Positions 1-5,091 of a stretch of 5,438 nucleotides of DNA are shown in pieces. The stretch's first letter is position 1, and each line of letters opens with the position of its first letter. The translations under genes were made by a program, and so were the position numbers. The stretch is from an uncultured Clostridia bacterium (GTDB lineage: Bacteria; Bacillota; Clostridia; Oscillospirales; Oscillospiraceae), in contig CAMGRA010000066.1 of NCBI GenBank assembly GCA_946061345.1, positions 1 through 5,438 on the forward strand. The letters run 5' to 3'. The notes beneath the pieces were generated by a model. The model worked only from the letters and a program-made list of their open reading frames with translations, made no database searches and was not told the DNA's origin.

Positions 1-947
1 GCCTCTCCCCGCTTGAGCTTCTGCGTCTCCGGCTTCAATTCGGGCATGCCGGAAACAGGATCTGTCTCCATCTCGACGGGCTTGACCGGTTCTTCCGGGT
101 CGTGAAGCTCGATCTCGTCAATGGTGACCTGGCGTTCCTCAGCATCAATGACAGGCATGGGCTTTTCCTGCTCGACAGGTGCTGTCTTGGCTTTGCGTTG
201 CTTGGGCTTTTCCTCAGGCGTTGCCATGGGAGGATCGTCCACCGGCAGGTCATACTCTGTAATAGGATGCTTTCTTTCGTAGCGCTCAATGCGTTTATTT
301 TGCACGCGGTTGACCAACCGTTCGGCAGGCTCCACCTCGGGCTGTTCTTCTTTTTCCTTTTCCTTAGGCATCCGGGGACGGTTTTTGATGGCACTGATGA
401 GGGCGTTTACCGTGATACGCATACAGCCAAGCACCTGCAGGCCAATGAGGATGAACAAAGCCATAATGCCGCCGATTTTGGTGATGGCTGCCTCAAAAAG
501 CTCCGCAAGCAGACCGGGCAGCAGTCCACCGGTGGTCCAGTCCTGGCCGCCCTTATAGAGCTCGGAAATCGACAGGGCAGCGTCTGTCCCCGTGATCAGC
601 TCCCGGAAAATATGTACAACCGCCGGGATCGTCAGAAGCAGGGTTGCCGTACACAATACCCGCAGCTTGATGGGATGCTTTTCGCCGCGAAACAGTGCAA
701 CGGCAGTATAGACCAGAACAAAGGGCAGCAGATAGCGCCCCATCTGCCCCAGAAGGCCGCCGATAAATTTGGCAACGGGCTGGAGCAAAAAAGCGTCGGT
801 ATTAAAGCAGCAGAGGGCGGCAAACAGGGCCAGAAGGATACACAGGATGCCACCCAGTTCCCGTCGGTTCTGCGATTCCTTCTTCCGCGCAGAGACCTGC
901 TTTTCCGACTGCGAGTTTTTTTTCGGTTTTGTAGATTTCGTAGCCAT
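1..947 (-). CDS. ftsK: FtsK/SpoIIIE-family DNA translocase, N-terminal part (runs off the left edge)
   Basis: Membrane-anchored DNA translocase that in this family pumps chromosomal DNA through the closing division or sporulation septum. Only the first 315 codons are in the window; the RecA-like motor and gamma domains lie beyond the edge. A Lys/Arg-rich cytosolic start (MATKSTKPKK, basic to about residue 29) is followed by hydrophobic segments near residues 31-48, 70-86, 96-114 and 158-176, matching the usual four-helix FtsK anchor. From about residue 188 the chain becomes the charged, Pro/Glu/Lys-rich linker typical of FtsK (KEKEKEEQPEVEPAE at about 195-209). The ATG at 947-945 has a GGGAG ribosome site 7 bases upstream that touches the stop codon of the UppP-like gene, so the two are probably translationally coupled. 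The identification rests on anchor plus linker architecture and the tepA neighbour, because no Walker motif is visible. A membrane protein of another kind with a long charged tail is the alternative but is less likely. A run of eight A lies in codons 9-11. Confidence 0.88.
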   Translation of the reverse strand, partial: MATKSTKPKKNSQSEKQVSARKKESQNRRELGGILCILLALFAALCCFNTDAFLLQPVAKFIGGLLGQMGRYLLPFVLVYTAVALFRGEKHPIKLRVLCTATLLLTIPAVVHIFRELITGTDAALSISELYKGGQDWTTGGLLPGLLAELFEAAITKIGGIMALFILIGLQVLGCMRITVNALISAIKNRPRMPKEKEKEEQPEVEPAERLVNRVQNKRIERYERKHPITEYDLPVDDPPMATPEEKPKQRKAKTAPVEQEKPMPVIDAEERQVTIDEIELHDPEEPVKPVEMETDPVSGMPELKPETQKLKRGE

Positions 948-954
948 GAGCTTA

Positions 955-960
955 CTCCCT
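955..960 (-). promoter_or_regulatory. ftsK ribosome binding site overlapping the UppP-like stop codon
   Basis: Reading the minus strand, the UppP-like gene ends TCA TAA and the sequence continues GGGAG, TAAGCTC, ATG. The Shine-Dalgarno core (AGGGAG) uses the last base of the stop codon and sits 7 bases before the ftsK ATG. This arrangement is typical of translational coupling and supports a two-gene operon. Confidence 0.8.
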
Positions 961-1799
961 TATGAATTGATCAGCGCCAGCACCAGCACAATGGCAGCGG
1001 CTTCCCAACAATAATAAGCGAACAGGTTCCATTTTTTCCGCTGGAGAAGATAGCGGAAATACTGAATGGCCAGATAGCCCGCCACGGTGGCAAACAGCAT
1101 GGCCAGCAGCATAGGCAGCAGCAGGGAGAACGTAAAGCTCCCGTAGAGGATCGCCCGGATCAGATGGTAAAAGAGGGACACAAATTCAAAGGCCAGGGTC
1201 AAAAGATAGGCCACCCGGACATTGTAATGGTTGCTCAGTCCCCGCACCCGGCCGACGGACAGGGAAAGTCCGACGGAGGAAAAGCCGGGCAGTATGGCCA
1301 GCATCCGGGCAAGACCGACGAAAACCATGTCCGACAGAAGGACCCCGGATTCGTTTTTCCGGCCCTCTCCGCTGTGGAAGCAGAGAAAGAGGACCAGACC
1401 GTTCAGAATGAAAAACAGAGCTACATAGAGCAGACCGCCGGGTTCCGCTGCCATGCCGGCAAAAATCAGCGAAAGACCCATGGGCAGCAGGGCGAAAAAG
1501 CCCAGGGCGATGCTGCGGACACGGGAACGGTTGATTCGCTCTCTCCGCTTGCGCTTTTTCAGGCCGGTCAGCTTCAGCGTCTCCATGCCCAGGGTGCGGG
1601 ATTCTCCCGGAAAAGCGAGAATGATGGCAAGTATGACGCCCAGACAGATGGCGAAGCGGACATAGTAGCCGCCGCCCTCCGTCAGGGACGATAGATTAAA
1701 GGCGCCGCGCAGCAGCGCATAGTGGCCGGAAAAGGAAACCGGCAACAAGGTCGTTGCGCCGCCGAAAATTCCGTAAAGGATGGCTTCCCAGATCTTCAA
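960..1799 (-). CDS. uppP: UppP/BacA-family membrane protein lacking the canonical catalytic residues
   Basis: 279 residues, the usual UppP length, with many hydrophobic helices. Family signatures are clear: LLPVSFSGH at residues 18-26 matches the FLPVSSTGH motif, FAICLGVILAI at 49-59 matches the following helix, and LAILPGFSSVG at 167-177 matches the PGFSRSG motif. Family members dephosphorylate undecaprenyl diphosphate to recycle the lipid carrier for peptidoglycan. Against E. coli BacA, however, the two motif-1 glutamates (E17, E21) are Gly13 and Thr17 here, and the motif-2 arginine (R174) is Ser175; only the His (H30, here H26) is kept. I therefore doubt ordinary phosphatase activity. It may be a non-catalytic or lipid-carrier-binding relative; that role is inference. 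A basic loop (KKRKRRER, residues 81-88) suggests a cytosolic face. The start is TTG, chosen because an AAAGGAG site lies 8 bases upstream and no ATG is available before residue 72. Its own promoter lies at 1835-1863, and ftsK follows after 12 bases. Confidence 0.85.
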   Translation of the reverse strand: MKIWEAILYGIFGGATTLLPVSFSGHYALLRGAFNLSSLTEGGGYYVRFAICLGVILAIILAFPGESRTLGMETLKLTGLKKRKRRERINRSRVRSIALGFFALLPMGLSLIFAGMAAEPGGLLYVALFFILNGLVLFLCFHSGEGRKNESGVLLSDMVFVGLARMLAILPGFSSVGLSLSVGRVRGLSNHYNVRVAYLLTLAFEFVSLFYHLIRAILYGSFTFSLLLPMLLAMLFATVAGYLAIQYFRYLLQRKKWNLFAYYCWEAAAIVLVLALINS

Positions 1800-1807
1800 G
1801 CTGCTTT

Positions 1808-1814
1808 CTCCTTT
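1808..1814 (-). promoter_or_regulatory. Ribosome binding site that fixes the TTG start of the UppP-like gene
   Basis: The minus strand reads AAAGGAG, then AAAGCAGC (8 bases), then TTG AAG ATC TGG. The strong Shine-Dalgarno match at ideal spacing, and the start of family similarity a few codons later, support TTG as the true initiation codon. Confidence 0.8.
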
Positions 1815-1834
1815 GTCTTTGCAGTAACTTATTG

Positions 1835-1863
1835 ATTATATCACATCTAAATGGGAATTTCTA
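1835..1863 (-). promoter_or_regulatory. Probable sigma-A promoter with extended -10 for the UppP-like gene and ftsK
   Basis: On the minus strand the -10 is a perfect TATAAT (1840-1835) preceded by TG plus one base, an extended -10. Seventeen bases upstream is TAGAAA (1863-1858), a 4/6 match to TTGACA; its first three bases are the tepA TAG stop codon. Predicted transcription starts near 1828, leaving a short leader before the ribosome site at 1814-1808. No terminator hairpin was seen between tepA and this promoter, so read-through from tepA may also contribute. Confidence 0.68.
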
Positions 1864-2556
1864 TCCTTTTTCTGAATTTCTGTTGGTATTCTTCTTTTTC
1901 GCCGCGATCATGCGGTGCAGGGCATCCAGCGCATCGTGCAAACTGCCCAGACGGTCAATAAGGCCGCTCTGCACCGCTTCCCTGCCGTAGACGATGGTGC
2001 CCACGTCGGTGGCGATCTGCCCCGTGGCCATCATATACTCAGAGAATTTCTCCGGGCTGATCTTGGAATTGGCGGTGACAAAGTCCGTGATCTGCTCCTG
2101 GATGCGCTGAAAATAGTGATATGTGGCAGGCGCGCCCACCACCACTCCGCTCATACGCACCGGGTGGATCATCATGCTTGCCGTCGGCGCGATCATGCTT
2201 CGTTTTGCCGACACCGCCAGCGGGATGCCAATGGAATGTCCGCCGCCCAGCACCAGGGAGACGGTTGGTTTTTTCATTCCGGCGATCAGTTCGGAAATCG
2301 CCAGCCCCGCCTCAATGTCGCCGCCTACCGTATTGAGAAGCAGCAGCAGGCCGTCAATGTCCTCGCTTTCCTCGATGGTTGCCAAAAGGGGCAGCACGTG
2401 CTCATATTTGGTGGTCTTGACGTTATCCGGTGCCACCTGGTGGCCCTCGATTTGACCGATGATGGTCAGGGTGTAGATGCTGCCCCGGTCGGTTTTGGTC
2501 AGGCCGGAACCCAGATCGTCCAGCCGCTCCTGCTGTAAATTCTTCTGCTCGTCCAT
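1861..2556 (-). CDS. tepA: ClpP-fold serine protease-like protein, TepA (translocation-enhancing protein) family
   Basis: 231 residues from the chosen ATG (2556-2554), with no signal peptide or membrane segment, so cytosolic. The ClpP/crotonase-like fold is shown by LLLLNTVGGDIEAGLAISE (residues 71-89), the nucleophile motif GGHSIG with Ser108, and MMIHPV with His131. Asp184 in ATDVG is a candidate third member of the triad, and VYGREAVQSGLID (189-201) is the usual C-terminal ClpP-type helix and turn. Bacillus TepA was named for helping protein export or processing; its true substrate is not well defined. The C-terminus is basic (AAKKKNTNRN). The reading frame is open back to an ATG at 2670, but those 38 extra codons cross inverted repeats, do not resemble the family and lack a better ribosome site; GAGGG stands 6 bases before the chosen ATG. 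In Bacillus subtilis tepA also lies close upstream of spoIIIE, which supports both identifications. Confident about the family, less about function. Confidence 0.9.
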   Translation of the reverse strand: MDEQKNLQQERLDDLGSGLTKTDRGSIYTLTIIGQIEGHQVAPDNVKTTKYEHVLPLLATIEESEDIDGLLLLLNTVGGDIEAGLAISELIAGMKKPTVSLVLGGGHSIGIPLAVSAKRSMIAPTASMMIHPVRMSGVVVGAPATYHYFQRIQEQITDFVTANSKISPEKFSEYMMATGQIATDVGTIVYGREAVQSGLIDRLGSLHDALDALHRMIAAKKKNTNRNSEKG

Positions 2557-2562
2557 TGCAAG

Positions 2563-2567
2563 CCCTC
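2563..2567 (-). promoter_or_regulatory. tepA ribosome binding site supporting the internal start
   Basis: The minus strand reads GAGGG, six bases (CTTGCA), then ATG GAC GAG. It is a moderate Shine-Dalgarno match at normal spacing and decides against the 38-codon-longer upstream start at 2670. Confidence 0.6.
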
Positions 2568-2575
2568 GCTTTTCC

Positions 2576-2590
2576 GTATCCCTGGGATAC
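2576..2590 (-). repeat. 15-bp perfect palindrome in the tepA leader
   Basis: GTATCCC-T-GGGATAC on the plus strand, two 7-base arms around one central base, 20 bases upstream of the tepA ATG. A one-base centre is too tight for the full arms to pair in RNA, where the loop would open to five bases and the stem shrink to five, so it looks more like a dimeric protein operator than a hairpin. The regulator is unknown and function is inferred only from symmetry and position. Confidence 0.5.
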
Positions 2591-2598
2591 AATTTATA

Positions 2599-2628
2599 AA
2601 AAGCGGACCTGCGGAAAGGGCCGCTTTT
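2599..2628 (-). terminator. Terminator-like hairpin between the divergent tepA and TSCPD genes (attenuator candidate)
   Basis: Arms AAAAGCGG (2599-2606) and CCGCTTTT (2621-2628) pair over 8 bp, with a further 3-bp CCT/AGG helix (2608-2610 with 2617-2619) after one mismatch and a 6-base loop. On the minus strand the GC stem is followed by TTTTT then ATAAATT, an intrinsic terminator pattern. It lies upstream of tepA rather than after a gene. It may attenuate tepA or stop minus-strand read-through from htpG; on the plus strand it also has four T and could stop antisense transcripts leaving tepA. Confidence 0.5.
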
Positions 2629-2638
2629 CCTGTTGGCT

Positions 2639-2644
2639 ATAGTA
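2639..2644 (-). promoter_or_regulatory. Weak candidate -10 for tepA
   Basis: TACTAT on the minus strand (4/6 match to TATAAT), with TTGGCT 20 bases upstream (2670-2665) as a poor -35 at over-long spacing. If used, the transcript would start near 2632, just before the hairpin at 2628-2599. No better minus-strand promoter was found in the 171 bases between the divergent genes. Confidence 0.25.
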
Positions 2645-2675
2645 TGACCATTTTCAGGCAAATTAGCCAAAAGAC

Positions 2676-2704
2676 TTGCAAAAACGCAGTTGGTTTGCTA
2701 TAGT
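2676..2704 (+). promoter_or_regulatory. Sigma-A-type promoter of the TSCPD gene
   Basis: TTGCAA (2676-2681), a 17-base spacer, then TATAGT (2699-2704), followed by a predicted start near 2711. The leader is only about 17 bases and contains the AAAAGGAGTGAT ribosome site, with GGAG at 2717-2720, 7 bases before the ATG. Confidence 0.75.
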
Positions 2705-2727
2705 AACGGGAGAAAAGGAGTGATCTT

Positions 2728-2979
2728 ATGCATTTTGAATATAAGACCAGAGGCACCTGTGCCTCCAAAATCATCCTCGAGATCGAGGACGGCATCGTTG
2801 CCGACGTGCGTTTTATCGGCGGCTGCTCGGGAAATACCCAGGGCGTTTCCGTGCTGGCAAAGGGCCTGCCCGTTGATTCCGTCATCAAAAAGCTGAAGGG
2901 CATTAAATGCGGCATGAAGCCCACCTCCTGCCCCGACCAGCTTGCTCTCGCCCTTGAGGCTGCCAAGGCACAGTTATAA
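2728..2979 (+). CDS. TSCPD-domain four-cysteine protein, TIGR03905 type
   Basis: 83 residues, a complete small protein. It is named for the exact motif TSCPD at residues 66-70. Four cysteines (C11 in RGTCAS, C33 in GGCSGN, C61 in IKCGMK, C68 in TSCPD) fit the four-Cys TIGR03905 subfamily. The same domain occurs at the C-terminus of B12-dependent ribonucleotide reductases (NrdJ), where the Cys residues are thought to bind metal or act in thiol chemistry. As a free-standing protein its function is unknown; metal binding is a reasonable inference, not shown. There is no signal peptide or membrane segment. It forms a single-gene unit with a strong promoter, a near-ideal ribosome site and a terminator 10 bases after the stop. 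Family confidence is high; no role can be assigned. Confidence 0.93.
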   Translation: MHFEYKTRGTCASKIILEIEDGIVADVRFIGGCSGNTQGVSVLAKGLPVDSVIKKLKGIKCGMKPTSCPDQLALALEAAKAQL

Positions 2980-2985
2980 TGTCGG

Positions 2986-3022
2986 AAAGCCCCCGGTTTG
3001 CTCAGGCAAAACCGGGGGTTTT
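2986..3022 (+). terminator. Strong intrinsic terminator between the TSCPD gene and htpG
   Basis: Perfect 10-bp arms CCCCCGGTTT (2990-2999) and AAACCGGGGG (3009-3018) around a 9-base loop, extended by a G-T wobble and AAA/TTT, ending in TTTT on the plus strand. It begins 7 bases after the TSCPD stop and ends 22 bases from the htpG stop. On the minus strand the stem is followed by CTTTCC, a poorer T tract, so it probably serves both genes but is stronger for the plus-strand one. Confidence 0.85.
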
Positions 3023-3044
3023 CCATACATTTACATCGCGAAAT

Positions 3045-4937
3045 CTATTTCATCAGCTCACAGACCAGGTCTGTGTAGGCTGTAACATCCTCCAGAGGCA
3101 GGTTCGCCATCAGCAGGCCCTGACAATAGAGCAGCTCAACATACTTTTTCGCCTTTTCCGTGTCGCTCTCCATGCTCTCTTTCAGGCTGACCAGGGCCGG
3201 ATGCTCCGGATTGACCTCCAGGACGCGGCCGGCTTTCATGTCGTTGGTCGGATCCATAGACTTGAAATACTTCTCCATTTCAAAACTCATGCCGCCCTCC
3301 GGCACCATGGTCACTGCATGGGTGCCCAGATCGTTGGAGACGCGCACCTCATCGACCTTGTCTCCCAGGGTCTCCTTGATAAAATCGGTGCAGGGCTTGA
3401 AGGCCTCCGCCTTTTCCTCGGCGGCTTTCTTTTCCTCGTCGGTGGCCAGATCCAGATCATCGGTGAGAATGTTGCGGAATTCGTGCTCCGCGTACTTGTT
3501 CAGGGTCTGGGGGATAAATTCATCCACCTGCTCCGTCAGAAGCAGCACGTCAAAGCCGCGCTCACGGAGCATGGTCGTCTGAGGCAGTTTGGCAAGCTGG
3601 GCAGCGCCGTTGCCCGTTGCGAAGTAGATGTGCTTCTGGGACGCGGGCATGGCATCGGTGTATTCCTTCAGAGAGACCAGCTTGCCCTCCTTGTCCGAAT
3701 GGAAGAGGATCAGATCCTGCAGCACTTCCTTGTGCATCCCGTAGTCAGACACCAGGCCGTACTTGAGCTGGCGGCCAAAGGAGGCGTAGAATTTTTCGTA
3801 CTTCTCCCGATCCTGCTCCAGCAGACGCAGCAGCTCCGCCTTGATCTTCTTTTCCAGGTTGGAGGCGATGGCCTTGAGGCCCCGGGTGTGCTGCAGCATC
3901 TCACGGCTGATGTTCAAACTCAGGTCCTGGGTGTCTACAACGCCGCGCACGAAGCGGAAATGGTCAGGCAGCAGCTCCTCGCAATGGTCCATGATCATTA
4001 CGCCGGAGGAATAGAGCTGCAGGCCGGATTTGAAATCCTTGGTGTAGAAATCATAGGGAGCCTTGGCGGGAATGTAAAGCAGGGCCTTGTAGGTCACAGC
4101 GCCCTCGACGGCGATATGGATGGTGCCGACAGGCTCCTCATAGTCAAAGAACTTGTCCCGGTAGAAGTTCAGATACTCCTCCTGGGTCACGTCCTTTTTA
4201 TTCTTCTGCCACAGAGGGATCATGGAGTTAAGGGTCTGCTCCTCGCGGACCGTCTCATACTTGGGCTCCTCGTCGTCCTTGGTCTCCTCTGTGGGACGGC
4301 GCTCCTCGACCTCCATCCTGACGGGATAGCGGATGTAGTCGGAGTATTTTTTCACCAGACCGCGCAGCCTGTACTCGCCCAGGAAGTCGCTGTAGTTTTC
4401 CTCTTCCCCGTCGGGCTTGAGGTACAAAACGATCTCCGTTCCGGCGGTTTCCTTTTCGCAGGGGGTCATGGTGTAGCCGTCCGCGCCGGTGGATTCCCAT
4501 TTCCAAGCCTCATCACTGCCGAATTTTTTGGAGGCGACAGTCACCTTATCGGCCACCATAAAGGCCGAGTAGAAGCCTACGCCGAACTGGCCGATAATGT
4601 CGATATCCTCTTGCTTTTCCATGGCGGTCTTGAACTGGAGAGAGCCGCTGTGGGCGATGGTACCCAGGTTTTCCTCCATCTCCTCCTTGCTCATGCCGAT
4701 GCCGTTGTCGGAGACGGTCAGAGTCCGTGCATCCTTGTCCGCCGCAAGATGAATGGCGAAGTCGTTTCGGTTCAGACCGACCGAATCGTCCGTCAGCGCC
4801 AGGTAGGCCAGCTTGTCAATGGCGTCGGAGGCGTTGGAGATCAATTCACGCAGGAAGATCTCCTTGTGGGTATAAATGGAGTTGATCATCAGGTCCAGCA
4901 GACGCTTGGACTCTGCCTTAAACTGTTTCTTTGCCAT
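3045..4937 (-). CDS. htpG: Molecular chaperone HtpG (bacterial Hsp90)
   Basis: Cytosolic ATP-dependent dimeric chaperone that remodels client proteins, usually with the DnaK system. 630 residues, full family length. The N-terminal GHKL ATPase domain (about 1-215) has RELISNASDAIDKL (30-43, with E31 and N35 as expected ATP/Mg site residues), DNGIGM (77-82) and GQFGVGFYSAF (116-126, lid glycines). The charged segment around 211-233 links to the middle domain, which carries LNISREMLQ (341-349), whose Arg345 is the conserved ATP-contacting arginine. The C-terminal dimerisation domain follows about 505, with RVLEVNPEHP at 571-580. Its 533-560 stretch has the form seen in Clostridia rather than the RLTDSP form of Proteobacteria. 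The start MAKKQFKAES is the usual one; AGAAGGA lies 12 bases upstream, slightly distant, though the complementarity continues in the following TGATG. Regulated by a consensus promoter and a CIRCE operator. It lies tail to tail with the TSCPD gene. Confidence 0.98.
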   Translation of the reverse strand: MAKKQFKAESKRLLDLMINSIYTHKEIFLRELISNASDAIDKLAYLALTDDSVGLNRNDFAIHLAADKDARTLTVSDNGIGMSKEEMEENLGTIAHSGSLQFKTAMEKQEDIDIIGQFGVGFYSAFMVADKVTVASKKFGSDEAWKWESTGADGYTMTPCEKETAGTEIVLYLKPDGEEENYSDFLGEYRLRGLVKKYSDYIRYPVRMEVEERRPTEETKDDEEPKYETVREEQTLNSMIPLWQKNKKDVTQEEYLNFYRDKFFDYEEPVGTIHIAVEGAVTYKALLYIPAKAPYDFYTKDFKSGLQLYSSGVMIMDHCEELLPDHFRFVRGVVDTQDLSLNISREMLQHTRGLKAIASNLEKKIKAELLRLLEQDREKYEKFYASFGRQLKYGLVSDYGMHKEVLQDLILFHSDKEGKLVSLKEYTDAMPASQKHIYFATGNGAAQLAKLPQTTMLRERGFDVLLLTEQVDEFIPQTLNKYAEHEFRNILTDDLDLATDEEKKAAEEKAEAFKPCTDFIKETLGDKVDEVRVSNDLGTHAVTMVPEGGMSFEMEKYFKSMDPTNDMKAGRVLEVNPEHPALVSLKESMESDTEKAKKYVELLYCQGLLMANLPLEDVTAYTDLVCELMK

Positions 4938-4961
4938 GAAAAATCATCATCCTTCTGTGTA

Positions 4962-4988
4962 TTAGCACTCTCTTTGGTTGAGTGCTAA
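4962..4988 (-). promoter_or_regulatory. CIRCE element (HrcA operator) upstream of htpG
   Basis: TTAGCACTC, nine bases, GAGTGCTAA: an exact match to the CIRCE consensus in both 9-base arms and in spacer length. It begins 4 bases downstream of the htpG -10 and covers the predicted transcription start (about 4986), so bound HrcA would block initiation. Heat or unfolded-protein load that draws GroEL away from HrcA would be expected to derepress htpG. Confidence 0.97.
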
Positions 4989-4992
4989 TGCC

Positions 4993-5020
4993 ATTATAAC
5001 GCGTTATTTCGTTTTTGCAA
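4993..5020 (-). promoter_or_regulatory. htpG sigma-A promoter
   Basis: On the minus strand TTGCAA (5020-5015), a 16-base spacer, then a perfect TATAAT (4998-4993). Predicted start is about 4986, inside the CIRCE. It is back to back with the ABC-F promoter, the two -35 boxes being 17 bases apart. Confidence 0.82.
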
Positions 5021-5037
5021 CCCCTTGTAACAAATTA

Positions 5038-5068
5038 TTTACACTTTATTTCCGGGAGAATATATGAT
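5038..5068 (+). promoter_or_regulatory. Probable promoter of the ABC-F gene
   Basis: TTTACA (5038-5043, 5/6 match to TTGACA) with two overlapping -10 choices: TATATG at 5061 (17-base spacer, 4/6) or TATGAT at 5063-5068 (19-base spacer, 5/6). A start near 5070-5075 leaves a short leader holding GAGGTG (5080-5085), six bases before the ATG. Confidence 0.6.
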
Positions 5069-5091
5069 AAACTGATTCTGAGGTGAAAGCT

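Noticed and set aside
916..923. A run of eight A (minus strand) in codons 9-11 of ftsK, a possible slippage or phase-variation site
   Set aside because: It encodes Lys-Lys in the expected basic N-terminal tail, and the gene is a core division function unlikely to be phase-variable. There is no supporting stop/restart arrangement.
102..965. A 287-codon plus-strand open frame opposite ftsK
   Set aside because: It is antisense to the FtsK membrane anchor and linker, with low-complexity Phe/Leu runs that mirror Lys/Glu codons on the other strand. The minus strand has clear FtsK architecture and a coupled ribosome site.
1915..2538. A 207-codon plus-strand open frame opposite tepA
   Set aside because: It is antisense to a protein with clear ClpP/TepA motifs, and its His/Gln/Arg-rich composition is that of a shadow frame.
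2557..2670. A 38-codon N-terminal extension of tepA from an upstream ATG at 2670
   Set aside because: It would translate through the hairpin and palindrome, shows no family similarity, and has no better ribosome site than the GAGGG before the ATG at 2556.
2636..2705. A 9-base direct repeat GCTATAGTA at 2636-2644 and 2697-2705, suggesting a second plus-strand promoter
   Set aside because: The upstream copy has no -35 match at 16-18 bases (AAAGGG at 17), and the repeat is short enough to be chance; only the downstream copy is called as a promoter.
2979..4988. A 669-codon open frame on the plus strand opposite htpG, whose ATG overlaps the TSCPD stop codon as TAATG
   Set aside because: It runs straight through the terminator and is wholly antisense to an unmistakable full-length HtpG. 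Its Leu/Val/Gly/His-rich composition is typical of the complement of a GC-rich gene, it resembles no family I recognise, and it lacks a ribosome site.
5025..5033. A small inverted repeat TTGT-A-ACAA between the divergent htpG and ABC-F promoters
   Set aside because: Arms of only four bases in AT-rich intergenic DNA are expected by chance, and no known operator is matched.
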